Part shown: in pieces, positions 1-10,689 of the stretch
How the letters are laid out: each line of letters opens with the position of its first letter
Numbering within the stretch: the stretch's first letter is position 1
Source: Cylicocyclus nassatus
Lineage: Eukaryota > Nematoda > Chromadorea > Rhabditida > Strongylidae
Length of the DNA stretch: 64,000 bases
Direction: 5' to 3'
NCBI GenBank assembly: GCA_958299035.1
Contig: CATQJL010000001.1
Span: forward strand, 75,413,594 to 75,477,593
Made by a program: the position numbers and the translations under genes
The notes under the pieces: model-generated
The model's database searches: none
What the model was told of the DNA's origin: nothing
Seen by the model: the letters and a program-made list of their open reading frames with translations, nothing else

Positions 1-412
1 TATAATACTTTTGAAAACACTTCTACGAAATATCCATTCTTTATTGTTTGCGGCAGAAAAGCAGATAATGCTTTCCGCCTAGCATTACAATTACCCAACC
101 TTCTTTAGTGAAGAGGACCATGTTAATCAGCTAATATCCACCCTCCAAAACGTTTGGGAATTACAACATAATCAAACCGCCTTCCAAGATATTCAAAAAC
201 ATCATTACGATTTAGAAAAGAATCAGACCCAGTCACTTTCAACCAGGGCAAAAAGTGCTGATAAGAAAAGATGTAGGGTCAGAATTGCACCTAAACTCGA
301 AGGCCCCTTTCCAGTTCGTCGATATTGAGCGTCCGAACGTCACCGTTCAGGAGGACGTCGCATCATCCATATGAACCGATTGAAGCCTTACAATCCTGCA
401 ATGAAGTAACGC
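1..412 (+). pseudogene. LTR retrotransposon integrase C-terminal remnant (Ty3/Gypsy-like)
   Basis: Broken coding remnant resembling the end of an LTR-retrotransposon integrase. Reading across at least two frame changes, the first ~110 bases give integrase-like residues ending RKADNAFRLALQLPN. The next ~200 bases give a helical Q/N-rich stretch. After about 295 a GPF motif appears, followed by an NVTV strand in a shifted frame, and then HMNRLKPYNPAMK before a stop at 409-411. GPF...NVTV...NRLKPY is the classic GPY/F module at the tail of Ty3/Gypsy-type integrases. The upstream part lies outside the window. No LTR boundary is visible downstream. Frameshifts and a stop show it is dead. Assignment to Ty3/Gypsy rather than BEL rests only on the GPF module. 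Confidence 0.6.
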
Positions 413-678
413 ACGAGCACGTATTATAATTACTTATTCACAATCAAACACAGTCAGAGGAACTTTTAATCGCATGAAAAATAACATAACAGAACCAAAA
501 TAAAAGATTAGCTTCGATGAGGAATCGCAAGAACTAGAAATGACTATCAGCACTATATAAAGTATCAATACTACGCTTTTACGCTGTGCATACAAAACCG
601 TTTACACCATACACAACAATGATTAACTATACAACAAATATTTATAGAATCCCTCTCTATCCTCCCCTACCGCTGGCC
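413..678. other. Non-coding stretch after the integrase remnant
   Basis: AT-rich sequence with no supportable gene. It could hold the remains of the LTR belonging to the upstream integrase, and its right end would be the 3' UTR of the minus-strand peptide ORF. I see no repeat or structured element in it. Confidence 0.4.
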
Positions 679-819
679 CTAGAGGCGACTCGCCGCACCT
701 CTTTGCTGCTTCGCGGAGTACATCTCGTACGCCTCTGTCAACGCACTCGCGGCACCGGCGTTTACGGAAGCCGCAAAAACGGATAGGAAGCTCATCAATA
801 CGACGAGCGCCAAGAACAT
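679..819 (-). CDS. Small secreted peptide, 46 residues (hypothetical)
   Basis: Short minus-strand ORF from ATG at 819 to TAG at 679. The first ~21 residues are a strong signal peptide: hydrophobic core MFLALVVLMSFLSVFAA, then SVNA, a typical cleavage site. The predicted mature peptide is about 25 residues, begins GAASALTEAYEMY, ends GAASRL and has no cysteine. Six nucleotides upstream of the ATG is a good splice acceptor (T-rich, CTAG). 51 nt further upstream is a GTGAGT donor at 876-871, so a typical nematode mini-intron (876-826) would sit in the 5' leader; a trans-splice site is the alternative. The upstream exon does not read in frame, so I start at 819. Role unknown; a secreted or neuropeptide-like product is only a guess. 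No conserved family is recognised. Confidence 0.45.
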   Translation of the reverse strand: MFLALVVLMSFLSVFAASVNAGAASALTEAYEMYSAKQQRGAASRL

Positions 820-876
820 TACGTACTAGAAAGAAAAGAAACCGGAAAAAAACGAAGGAGCAGAGGTAAGACTCAC

Positions 877-1796
877 CCACAAACAACACCGCGATCAACT
901 CTCATTTTACCCTGTCAGTCTCTTCAGACGGCGTGGTCGTGGCATTATTGCAACTCGCGAAAAAAGTGTCTGCCTCATAACTACGCATTTGAATGCTTTA
1001 TTTGCTTTATTGCTCACTCTCCTGCGCCCAAATGAAGCAAACGCCTCTCTCGTTAAACGCTCCAAACAAAAACTTTTATTAACACACTGGAACTTTTGAA
1101 AATGTATGATAGAAGAAGACATAATCGATAAAAGACGAAATACAACACACCGTACTTCACGATATAAAACTAGGTTAGCACCAAAAACAAAATGCATCAC
1201 GGTAACCACTCATTCATTATCTCACATTACAAAGCTGGCATAGGAAAACTACTGCACAGCTGCCGGCTCGGGCTTCCAGCGCCGAGTACGGCATACAACG
1301 TGGCGAATAGAAACAGCTAACGCCAAGTTGAAACCGCGAATGCTAAAATGAAACAGTTCCAAAATAATTACAGAAAGAAAAGTAGGGTATATAAAAAACA
1401 AGCAAAAAAACAAAATTTGCTTGCTTAACCATCACGCTTAGATTAGATAATATAAAGGCTCTCAACAAGTCGAGCCGACGGTAGGAATGATAGCACAATC
1501 AGCAGGACAAACCTCCTGTCGTAACAAAACAGACGTAGGTGGGCCCCTTAGAAAAGCAGACCCTTCGGTCAAAACAACGAAACGCAGAAGCAACGTACCG
1601 AATGGGCCATCTAAAAAATCAATAAGATCATATGACTGACAAACACGAATTAACAAGTTCCACGTTCGCACATTCACATTATTGCGAAATATAGCAACAA
1701 CAGGAAAACATGAGAATAGATCAAGTAAATGAAGATAACAAGGCAATTTTGACAATTAGACGAAAAGCTAACGTAGAAACAGGCAATCGAAAATCA
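877..1796. other. Region with no recognised gene
   Basis: Contains only short open frames in both strands with no recognisable motif. The minus-strand frame at 1755-1462 (97 codons) is the longest and shows no domain. No tandem repeat or long inverted repeat was found. The 5' exon of the secreted-peptide gene may begin near 910. Confidence 0.3.
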
Positions 1797-2068
1797 GCAA
1801 GCGTCTTCGTTTTTCGCCGCCATACATTAGAAGGGAGCACATTCACTTTTTAGAGACACGACTACGAAAACTCGATGAATTTTTCATAACAGAAAGCCAG
1901 CTTATCGCTCGAATTTATCAGGCTTTTGCCTGAAGACTTTGACGATTTATTGGAACAATTAGCAGCACATTAGAACACGTCAAAAGACATGCGGCCCGAT
2001 CTCTGGCTACCACCGCTCAATGATTTATATAAGTACCAATCATAACTCTAGCTGAACCCAATCATGAA

Positions 2069-3229
2069 TTTTTGCACAGACTTGTAATACAACGAATGTC
2101 TTTCAAGCGTATGCCTCGGTGGGCATGGGAAAGAGTACAGTTCTGTTATAGAGGAAGTTACAGAAGCTATCGTTCTTAGCAGCTATGAACTAAAAGACTC
2201 AAAGAGCAAGTAACCTATAATTTAGTGCCCTACAATCAGGCGTTTCTGCCATATTCATATTATAAATATGTTTGCCGTCCACAACCCCAACGGCACGCGG
2301 ATAATCGAACCGCTTTTAAGGTTAAGGTTTGGTTTGGTGGCAACAATTTTAAATCTGCATTTTTGCACAGACTTGTAATACAACGAATGTCTTTCAAGCG
2401 TATGCCTCGGTGGGCATGGGAAAGAGTACAGTTCTATTATAGAGGAAGTTACAGAAGCTATCGTTCTTAGCAGCTATGAACTAAAAGACTCAAAGAGCAA
2501 GTAACCTATAATTTAGTGCCCTACAATCAGGCGTTTCTGCCATATTCATATTATAAATATGTTTGCCGTCCACAACCCCAACGGCACGCGGATAATCGAA
2601 CCGCTTTTAAGGTTAAGGTTTGGTTTGGTGGCAACAATTTTAAATCTGCATTTTTGCACAGACTTGTAATACAACGAATGTCTTTCAAGCGTATGCCTCG
2701 GTGGGCATGGGAAAGAGTACAGTTCTATTATAGAGGAAGTTACAGAAGCTATCGTTCTTAGCAGCTATGAACTAAAAGACTCAAAGAGCAAGTAACCTAT
2801 AATTTAGTGCCCTACAATCAGGCGTTTCTGCCATATTCATATTATAAATATGTTTGCCGTCCACAACCCCAACGGCACGCGGATAATCGAACCGCTTTTA
2901 AGGTTAAGGTTTGGTTTGGTGGCAACAATTTTAAATCTGCATTTTTGCACAGACTTGTAATACAACGAATGTCTTTCAAGCGTATGCCTCGGTGGGCATG
3001 GGAAAGAGTACAGTTCTATTATAGAGGAAGTTACAGAAGCTATCGTTCTTAGCAGCTATGAACTAAAAGACTCAAAGAGCAAGTAACCTATAATTTAGTG
3101 CCCTACAATCAGGCGTTTCTGCCATATTCATATTATAAATATGTTTGCCGTCCACAACCCCAACGGCACGCGGATAATCGAACCGCTTTTAAGGTTAAGG
3201 TTAAGGTTTGGTGGCAACAATTTTAAATC
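2069..3229 (+). repeat. 291-bp tandem repeat, about four units
   Basis: Units repeat with an exact 291-bp period: the same 81-codon open frame recurs at 2225-2470, 2516-2761 and 2807-3052, and the three copies translate identically. A partial unit opens the array (2069-2224) and another closes it (3053-3229); the closing unit carries a short AAGGTTAAGG expansion. Near-identity of units implies recent amplification. The open frame is rich in Y, R, F and W, ends in a YRGSYRSYRS-like tail and matches no family I know. It is probably a by-product of the repeat, or a fragment of transposon coding. Confidence 0.85.
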
Positions 3230-3420
3230 TTTCACGCGTCAAAGGCAGAAACGCCTGATTGCGGAGCACTAAATCATAGGTTACTTTCTCTTTGAGTCTT
3301 TTAATTCATAGCTACCAAGGATGATAGCTTCTGTAACTTCCTCTACAATATTAAAACTGTACTCTTTCCCATGCCCACCAAGGCAATGCTTAAAAGACAT
3401 TCGTTGTATTACAAGTCCTC
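3230..3420 (-). repeat. Inverted partial copy of the 291-bp unit
   Basis: Reverse complement of about 190 bp of the tandem unit, including its GGGCATGGGAAAGAGTAC segment and the segment containing GGCGTTTCTGCC. It carries several substitutions relative to the clean array, so it is older than the array expansion. It makes the array end in a large inverted repeat. Confidence 0.75.
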
Positions 3421-3741
3421 AGACAATCGCCGGGGGCAGACGGGCGCCGGAAAATACGCTTTGCTAAATTTCGCATTCCGCTCGCAAATTCCAGGAAAAT
3501 GGTCGGCGAGTTCTTGAGAGACCGCCTATTGAATCTTTTTTCGCGCTTATCTTTTGCAAAAATATTGCTGAATCTTTGAAGAATCGAAAACTCAGCAAGC
3601 GGCGTCCTGAAAACTCCTGATTGCTTTTCAAAAAATCCGCGAGCGGGGTGCGAGTAACGGTTTCCGAATGCCCCCGGCGATTGTCTGAGTCTGTGCAAAA
3701 ATTTATAATTGGGTTCAACTAAAGTTATGATTGGTACTTAC

Positions 3742-3975
3742 ATAAATCATTGAGCGGTGGTGGCCAGAGATTGGGCCACGTCTTCTGAGGTGTTCTAATC
3801 TGCTGCCAATTTTTTCCAATAAATAGTCAAACTCTTCAGGCAGAAGCCTGATAAATTCGAGTTATGAGCTGACTTTCTTGTTATGAGAAATTCATCAAAT
3901 TTTCGTAGTCGCGTTTTTAAAAAGGGTATGTGCTCCTTTCTGATGTACGGCGGCGAAAACAAAAACGTCTCTAAA
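3742..3975 (-). pseudogene. PIF/Harbinger transposase N-terminal exon fragment
   Basis: On the minus strand this stretch reads residues such as FRLLPEEFDYLLEKIG (with one frame change upstream), then RLEHLRRRGPISGHHRSMIY, and then hits a GTAAGT splice donor at 3741-3736. An (F/I)RLxPEEFDxLLxxI helix followed by a basic segment is typical of the region before the catalytic domain in PIF/Harbinger transposases. No DDE catalytic domain follows within the palindrome. The left arm has the same segment with a damaged donor (ATAAGT) and frame breaks. Confidence 0.5.
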
Positions 3976-4419
3976 AAGTGTTTTTTGTCCTATCAAAGCG
4001 ATCCTATCAAAGCGCCCAAAATGTTGGCCAGTGCGTTAGGATTCGTTATGCTACAAATTTCCTTCTGCCAATCAGTTTACCCCTGTGCCGCCGCCAAGAG
4101 CGATGTTTTTGATATTCGTTCTGCCTAGTACCTTTGATTTTGTTTTCGTTTTTCCCTTTTCGGGCTCTCCTAAATTCTAGCTGCTCTCTTTAATACTCTA
4201 GCTGTCACTTCCTACTTCGTCTATCTTCTTTCGACTTAGACTTTTAGAGTCTTTGGCCAAATTTATGTTACATCCAATTTCCGCTTACCTTATCCAGGTC
4301 ATCGATTAAAAAAAAATCTATAATGCCTTTCCGCAAATACCTGCTCTCAATCGACTTTTGATCGCGTCCTTAGGAAAAGGAATGTGCATGTGATTGTGCC
4401 AACTAGTCAGACAGAAGCG
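3976..4419. other. Spacer between Harbinger palindrome and LINE
   Basis: Pyrimidine-rich sequence with no recognised gene. A short plus-strand frame ending at 4128 overlaps the right arm of the palindrome and shows no domain. Confidence 0.3.
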
Positions 4420-4530
4420 GCTCAGTCCCGTATATTGACTATGATAATCTCTCTATGGCAAAGATTATCCAGACTATAATGGATAAAAGTACAGATCCTA
4501 CCATCGAGAGAGTTATCTTGGCTTTGCAAA

Positions 4531-4790
4531 AAAATTACCCAAGGACGTAGAAACAGAGAAACGCGAGAGAAGTGTCGTAATTGCGGGGCTTGCTGAAGCT
4601 CCATCTAAGGTTACTGTTTCTTGAGCGAAAGAAGCATTTAGACGAAAGCCTAGCGCTAGTATTGGAAACGTTGCAGATAGATGCCTGGTCCTCGCAGATA
4701 TACCGAATGGGCAAAAGGGCTGAAATGAACCCACGCCTGGTTAAGATCGTATTCCCTTCGCCCTGATATTGGAGACAAGCTCTATCAAAC
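4531..4790 (+). pseudogene. LINE ORF1-like fragment
   Basis: Two overlapping frames give RSVVIAGLAEAPS and then DAWSSQIYRMGKRAEMNPRL followed by VKIVFPS. The pattern (E)RRSVVIxGLPE...VYRMGK...RPRLVKVVLPS is familiar from ORF1 proteins of nematode CR1/Jockey-type LINEs, which are nucleic-acid-binding coiled-coil/RRM-like proteins. A frame change around 4620 and a stop near 4765 break it. Confidence 0.5.
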
Positions 4791-5084
4791 GCTTACTTAT
4801 GCGCCATTCCTCTCTTTCTCATGTTTTTTTAGCAGAAGTATGACTTAAGCAAAGAGAGAGCGGGACTTAGAGCCACGGAGGGAAGCTAGCGAGAGAAATA
4901 GAGGAAAAGCAATGAAAGAGTGGGTTGTATACCGCGGAGAAATTAAGCATGTTTCTGAACTGCTCAAAAAGTCTTTTCAGAGAAACGCCCAACTCAGCGC
5001 GGTTCTAGTGACTTCATATCATGTTTTTTGTTCAACTCACGAAGCCTTGTAAACAAGTTATACAATCTTCACGCCTTTTTATGT

Positions 5085-5705
5085 TTCTAACGTCCCGAAA
5101 TCGTTTGCGTTACGGAAACTTGGTTATCCTCTAAAACTTTTGACTCTGAAATTTTGATTGATTTGCCATACTCTATCCATCGAGCTGACCGAAATGGGAA
5201 AAGGTGGTTTGCTGTATAGTCAAAAATGATTTCGCAGTACAACGCCTTTATATTGATCAACATCTAAACTCTGACATACTGTGCGTAAACCTCTTTTCAA
5301 CTACCTCACTTTCAACATTGAGATCTATAACGGTATATCGACTTCCCTCTGAAATAAATAAAGATGATGGATCTTTCTCAAATACGATTAATGATCTCTG
5401 TTCAGTTTCTGCCAAAACGATCATTTTGGGGGACTTCAGTGTTGATGCAATTTCTCCTGTAGAAACCCACAAATGAGCATTTCCTTAGTCTCTTGCTTAG
5501 CTGTCAACTTGTACAGAACGTGAAGGTTCCTACTCGGAATAATGCGGCGACTGATCTTGTATCCTCCTGTAACATTGTCAATCACCGCATTCTACCATCT
5601 TTTGGGTCATCCGATCATAATGCTGTAGCTTTTCATACGCATTTTTGTATATCCAAAACCTTCGTCTTGCCATTTCCTAATTTCCGCAAAGCAAATTATC
5701 TATAA
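5085..5705 (+). pseudogene. LINE endonuclease domain, broken
   Basis: Encodes recognisable pieces of an APE-type endonuclease. Near 5098 there is VCVTETWLS-like coding; at 5204-5476 the strand VNLFSTTSLSTLRSI followed by a VYRxPS turn and the IILGDFSVDA segment (the GDFN motif with N changed to S); and at 5493-5705 LVQNVKVPTRNNAATDL and the terminal SSDHNAVAF (SDH catalytic motif). This enzyme nicks the target in LINE retrotransposition. A frame change at about 5476 splits it, so it cannot be functional here. Confidence 0.65.
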
Positions 5706-6228
5706 ATGAATAGGGCACTTCTATGTGTAGACTGAGTTGATATTTTTCATGGTTTTGTATCAGTTGACCACTTATATTACTTTTGCTCCGTTTTATATAA
5801 TATCTTCGCCAAATGTGTACCGTTTACCTCAAAGAAAGTTCCTTTCCAAGTCTATCCTATTCATATTCGTGATTTGATTGAACAAAAAACGCCGCTATTT
5901 GCTTCATTACCCCATCAACCCCATGTGTAATGACTTATATAAGAAAGTTTGGCTCGATCTGAATCATCACCTCAAGAAACTTTTGTGCCATCGAGAAATT
6001 CTTTTATCTAGACGTTCTAGCACAGCATTGCTCCGCCGTTTCAAATGTCGTACTACTAAAAGAGAGACTAGTCTGCCAGTTTTGATTGATGAAGCTGAAA
6101 ATCGTTATAAAGAAAACCAGGAGAAAGCAGAGGCTTTAAGTAAATTCTTCGCCAAGGTATTAGTCAACACACAAGGGGGCGATCCAGGGTTATCTTCTTT
6201 GTTCGACCTGTCATAATCATGTAGAGAA

Positions 6229-6655
6229 GTGTCAGTCAACCCTGATATTGTCTTTGGAATACTGAAAAACGCAAAGTCAGTTGCGACTATCAGATTTGAT
6301 GGAATTCCGAAATTCATCAATAGAAACTGTGCCCACACCTTGTGCACTACGATTCGGAAAAAAGCCTTAGTTACGTCTATTCCTACAAAAGGGTGTAATG
6401 GTTCCTGGCGAATTTTCGACCGATTAGTATAATGCCTTCTGCTAGAAAGATCCTCGAAAAGATAATCAGAAAAAAGTTGTTCGAATGGTTAGACAAGCAT
6501 AATACTATTCCTCGTGAGCAACACGGATTTCTTCCAAGCTCATCGACAGCTATTTTGCTTATTGACTGTATATTTGACTGGGACACTGCTCTTAACAATG
6601 CCCAATCTGTATATATCATCTATTTCAAATTTTCAAAGGCTCCCGGCGGTCGACC
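6229..6655 (+). pseudogene. LINE reverse transcriptase N-terminal part, broken
   Basis: After a thumb-proximal linker (NPDIVFGILKNAKS, with DGIP), the frame shifts and reads SARKILEKIIRKKLFEWLDK, then HNTIPREQHGFLPSSST and DIIYF-like FSKAP. These are RT motifs 0-2 of LINEs (PISL..xxKxLEKxI; QHGFxxxxST; YFDFSKAFD). In this copy the catalytic aspartate of motif A appears as YFKFSKAP, a substitution. The frame stops shortly after, and the YADD region is missing. Confidence 0.65.
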
Positions 6656-7130
6656 GTCTTATCTTCGACGTCAATTTTTCTTTGAAGTTAGTGAAAACAT
6701 TTAAAAATTGTGATTATCGAACCAACAGTGCTAAACATGTTTCTGATAAAAACAGTGATGTATCGGAGCGTAAAAATTGCGCTGGATTATAAGTCGAAAG
6801 TTAGGATTTAGCGAAAACTTTGATGTTTTGATAACTCAGCTGTCCTTATTGGGAACATGCTTAGTACTTTTGGCATAAGATAATCAGAACGACTCTGGAA
6901 TATCTCCTTTGACTTTGAAGGAAGGACGGGGGCTTTAGTCGGCTCGCGGGGATCATCAAGACACTTCAGACAAAAAGCTGGAAAATGATCTGTACGGCTT
7001 TTCGCTCCGCTCAATTCAAACAAAAATAATAAAAACAAATAATAAAAATAAATAAAAACGATAATGAAAACACTCGTGGATGGATAGACAGCGAGACTCT
7101 CATATGTCCAAAGCTTCAAAACATAAAGCT
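6656..7130. repeat. Dispersed repeat family R, copy 1
   Basis: Similar in order and wording to 36770-37215: both contain GTGAAAACATTT/GTAAAAACATTT, CCAACAGTGCTAA, CAAGTCGAAAGTT and GAAGCTGGAAAATG-like segments and end near ACATAAAGC. Divergence is high (indels every few tens of bases). A third partial copy is near 20990-21100. No coding capacity was found. Class unknown. Confidence 0.5.
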
Positions 7131-7544
7131 TCTTTCAAGCTGTGTTCCTCTTCCCCGCGAAATCGTTAATGCGTGCGGTCTCAAACTCAGCACAGGTTTT
7201 AAAAAAGTTTCAAGTAGTTGAGGTTTTTTGTGAGCCTTCAGAAGAAATTTTTTTCATGATTTTATTGAATACTTGATAACTCAGAACTGCAGTATTGCAT
7301 TCTATCAATAATCTAATTGTAGCTGAATTTGATTCAAAATGAAGCAAGCGTACCAAAGGCTGACTTTAGGCACAAGTTTATTTGGAAAATTCGGAAAGTT
7401 CTCTTCAATTCTTGCGTAGATCGCGAAGAAAAACTAGCTGTAAGAAAAAGGAAGATAATTTGCATTGAACATTGTCTAAAATTGCTTACCTGTACCAGAT
7501 TCAAACTATGATCACTCTATAAATCAAATTGTAGGAGTTCTCAA
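7131..7544. other. Spacer with no recognised gene
   Basis: AT-rich stretch. One 60-codon open frame at 7329-7511 has no recognisable motif and I do not call it. Confidence 0.3.
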
Positions 7545-8003
7545 AAGGGAAGTTCACTTAATCGAAGTGGCGATTCGGAAGGAGATCTGTAGATACCAGT
7601 AGATAGAGCTTAAAAAGCTGATCTCAGATATGCCTTCTATATCTGCGATGCGTTGTTTTGGAAAAAGTTATGAGCTTTTCTAAAGCCAAATTTTCGTGCA
7701 TTTTGAGTCGCAAAATTATGGTAATCGCTACACAAAAGTGTGCAAGGCTTAAGCAAACCACCTAATAAGCATTTTAGGTTTACTTCGAGTTCATACGAAT
7801 GCCTTGCACACTTTTGTGTAGCGATTATCATGATTTTGCGACTCAAAATGCACGAAAATTTGGCTTTAAAAAAGCTCATAACTTTTTTCAAAACGACGCA
7901 TCGCAGATATAGAAGGTATATCTGAGATCAGCTTTTTGAGCTCTATCCACTGGTATATCTCCTTCCGAATCGCCACTTCAAATAAGTGAAACTTCCCTTG
8001 TAA
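7545..8003. mobile_element. Palindromic TIR element, CTTGTAAG family
   Basis: Both halves are inverted copies: the left half starts AAGGGAAGTTCACTTAAT and runs through GAAGTGGCGATTCGGAAGGA; the right half ends in the inverse, closing with ACTTCCCTTGTAAG. The centre is near 7770. A second, closer-to-intact copy lies at 29147-29609, and the same terminal motif caps other elements in this window (14356-14999, 19739-20213). No coding region; a foldback/MITE type. Confidence 0.75.
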
Positions 8004-8065
8004 GACATTAATTGAGGTATGCGAAAAAAAAAGCATTTCGCTCCAAAGGCTGAATCTATCTAAAG

Positions 8066-8222
8066 GCTGCTGCATAACGAAGGCGCAGTGGCGATATTAG
8101 TTGAGCAGGCGCGAACGCAGCGCGCGCGTATTCTTACCGCTGTGAATCCTGCGCCTCCTGTGCTCTGTGGCTAATAAAGCCGCGTTCGCGCCCAAAGATA
8201 TGCGCCTTCGTCATGCAACAGC
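8066..8222. mobile_element. Short GC-rich MITE
   Basis: About 24-bp imperfect terminal inverted repeats, GCTGCTGCATAACGAAGGCG at the left and the inverse ending GCAACAGC at the right, enclose about 110 bp of GC-rich sequence. It contrasts in composition with the AT-rich surroundings. Confidence 0.6.
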
Positions 8223-8231
8223 TTATATATA

Positions 8232-9246
8232 TTAGGTCGTCCCGAAAGTATTTTCGCATTTTTCAAACAATCGCCACGGTCTGCAGAACAATCATCCTTG
8301 GAAGATCTTAGAAGCATTTTAAGCAGTTTTTTATGCTTTTCAAATGACTGTCTTTATATTGCAGTTTAACAAACGAGCTCTCAGAAAATCACCAAAAACT
8401 GCGACCCACGCATTTTACCAAGGTCAAGTTTCGTTAATTTTCTAAATTCTTGTACTGATTCTCCGAAGAAGCCCAAATAACCTGCGGACAAAGCAAACCA
8501 AGCAGAATACAAAACAATTTCTTTATCCTTCCCAGAGCTCCCCATAATTTTTTGACAAAGTTTTAAACAACACTATCGAATTTTAGCAGACCCATACCAT
8601 ACGCAGACTCGTCAAACTATAAGAAATTCTCTGTTTTTGATACTCTTAAAGATAGATTAAGCTTCATTACTATTTTTACAAGACAAATGAGCGTTTCCAG
8701 GTTCGAAATATCAGATTTTGAATTTTCGGGTACATCTTGGGGCGCCATCAAAAACATGAATTTTGTCGATTTTGTCCTATAAAAATTTACGAATCAGAAA
8801 CAAAAAACATGTCTTTGAAAGAGGAGAAGGTGCTGCATCGGATAACACCCGAGTTGATTCCCGAGTGATGCTCTATGAGGTTTAAGTTGACGAAATATAG
8901 TTGATAGCACCAAAAAAATATTTTTAAAAATTTTGTAAAGTAAGATTTGGAAGGGGCGAAAATTGTTTTGTATCCTACTTTGTTTGCTCTATTTAAAGGT
9001 CACTTAAAATCCTTCGGGAAATTACTTCAGGAATTTAGAAAAATACCGAAAATTGATTATGGCAAAAACTATGGGTTGCAATTTTGGTTATTTTCTAAGA
9101 GCTCGTTTGTTAAACTGCAGTGTAAACGACCATTTGAAAGAGCATAAAAAACTGCGTCGAATAATTTCAAGATCTTCTAAGGATGTTTGTTCTGCGGACC
9201 GTGGCGATTGTTTGAAAAAAGCGAAAACACTTTCGGGACGACCTAA
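8232..9246. mobile_element. Mariner-type MITE with long inverted arms
   Basis: Begins TTAGGTCGTCCCGAAAGTA and ends with its exact inverse at 9246, flanked by TA on both sides. Inverted similarity extends inward for a couple of hundred bases (for example the stretch around 8270-8440 matches 9030-9210 inverted). TTAGGT..ccGAAAGT ends with a TA target are the signature of mariner-family elements. Internal open frames are short and lack a DDD transposase motif, so this is non-autonomous. Confidence 0.8.
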
Positions 9247-9974
9247 TATGAATGATTCTCGGAAAATATACAATAAATTTCAAAAATGATTTTATTTTAA
9301 ATAAATTGGATTAGTTGGGGTATTTATTATGTTGATGGGTGCCTGAATGAGCTGTCATAAAAATAAGTTTCTTTCATTCATTTCCAAGATCCTACTATAA
9401 TATCTTTTGGTAACTGCCAAAGCGATGCGACGGGGGTACTCTCCTCCCCCATATGTTTTACTGTTGTGCTATGTGTTCTTTTACAGTGTTAGCAGCAGAT
9501 TCGCGGCAATGAGGGCAGTCCAGATTATGCGGCGACGAAATAAAGCTGTGTTTTCGAATTATTGAGGACGCGCAGAGAAAAGCCCCGCCCTATCGAGAGA
9601 GTTATGGGTACAATTTACCCTTCCGGAGCCACAGAAGATGAGTTTGCTAAAGTGCCATAGAAGCTGCACTTTTTTGGCGCACTCAATAAGGATCCATATG
9701 GTCATGACAGCGACGTGAGCTGTGACAATGTTCGTAGTTAGTTTCCAGACTGTGTGCACTTTAAGTGCAAATCATTGAGTTTGCTCTGCATGGAAAGTGC
9801 AAATATGGGCAATGGCTAATCGTCAGAGATCACCTCCTCAGTTCCAAAGGGCATGAAACAAGAGATCAAGTTCGTGTCACAAAGCTCAAACAAAAAGTTT
9901 GCGCAACATTGATTCCAGATTACCAAATGTGCAAATCTGGCCCCCGTTGCTACTATAGTTGTAACGAACAGAAA
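9247..9974. other. Spacer with no recognised gene
   Basis: No coding signature, tandem repeat or long inverted repeat was seen. Short frames on the two strands at 9559-9759 and 9765-10013 have no motif. Confidence 0.3.
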
Positions 9975-10550
9975 TTTTCGCCGAATGAACGAATATCGAA
10001 TAATCATTTTTGAAATTTTTTCGAATGAATAAATATCGAATAATTGATCTTCAAAATTTTTTCGAACGAATGAATATCGAATATTTGATTTTCGAAAATT
10101 CTTCGAATGAACGAATATTATTCGAATTTCGTTTTTCATTTTATTCGAATTTGAATATTCGAATATTGGCACATTCCAAAATTCGAATGAACGAATACTT
10201 GAATAACCGAACTTGATCGAATATTCGACTAATTTCGAATAAATGTTCGAATATTATTCGAATATTTGAATGCAATATTCGAATATTCGAATATTCGAAT
10301 AATTATCTTTAAAACTACTCGAATGAACGAATATTCGAATAACCTTTTTTTAAAACTCCTCGAATGAACGAATATTCAAATAAGTCATTTTTCGAAATCG
10401 TCGAATGAACGAATTATTCGAATATAGGTCTTTTTCAATTATTCGACTATTCGAATAATCGAATAAATGGACGTTCTCAAATATTCGACTATTCGAATAT
10501 TCGAATAGTCGAATATTTCGAATAAATTATTCGAACACGAATATTCGGTG
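9975..10550. repeat. Low-complexity TTCGAATA-rich field
   Basis: About 570 bp built of degenerate TTCGAAT / ATTCGAATA words, many of them self-complementary, interspersed with a longer recurrent phrase of about 55-60 bp around GAATGAACGAATAT. The palindromic TTCGAA core recurs dozens of times. It is an expanded simple/complex satellite; the open frames within are repeat artefacts. Confidence 0.8.
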
Positions 10551-10689
10551 CTAACTATAGTTGCTACCATAACTTGGAAATTGCCGCTTTGGCTTCCTAT
10601 TTTGCCTAATGCTTCTTACAATTAGAATCGGTTTACGAGAAGAACTTTATGATTTTGAAACAATATGTGGTTTAGTTGAAAATAGCATA

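Larger units (their letters stand above)
1797..3975. mobile_element. PIF/Harbinger-derived palindrome enclosing a tandem array
   Basis: The left arm (about 1797-2068) and right arm (about 3691-3975) are diverged inverted copies. Both carry the segment encoding an LLPEEFDYLLEKIG-like helix and the phrase ending in HHRSMIY, and both share the flanking GGTTCAA / TTGAACC-type sequence next to the array. Between them lie about four 291-bp units and one inverted partial unit. The arms show the N-terminal region of a PIF/Harbinger-type transposase, so this looks like an element whose copies were inserted head-to-head or rearranged. Outer terminal repeats and a 3-bp target duplication could not be fixed. 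Confidence 0.5.
4420..6655 (+). mobile_element. Degraded non-LTR retrotransposon (CR1/Jockey-like)
   Basis: A LINE remnant with pieces of an ORF1 protein (about 4531-4790), an apurinic-type endonuclease (about 5085-5705), a linker (5878-6216) and the start of a reverse transcriptase (6229-6650), all on the plus strand but in different frames with stops. The order ORF1-EN-RT is that of CR1/Jockey-type LINEs. It is cut off in the RT just after the FSKA region, where a different dispersed repeat begins at about 6655. No 3' end or poly(A)/short-repeat tail is present. Confidence 0.7.

Noticed and set aside
2225..3052. Three identical 81-codon ORFs as three genes
   Set aside because: They are copies of a 291-bp tandem repeat with no independent coding evidence.
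4530..4560. Spliced-leader-like TTACCCAAG word
   Set aside because: Only nine bases match the nematode SL1 core, with no Sm site or donor; it lies inside a LINE ORF1 remnant.
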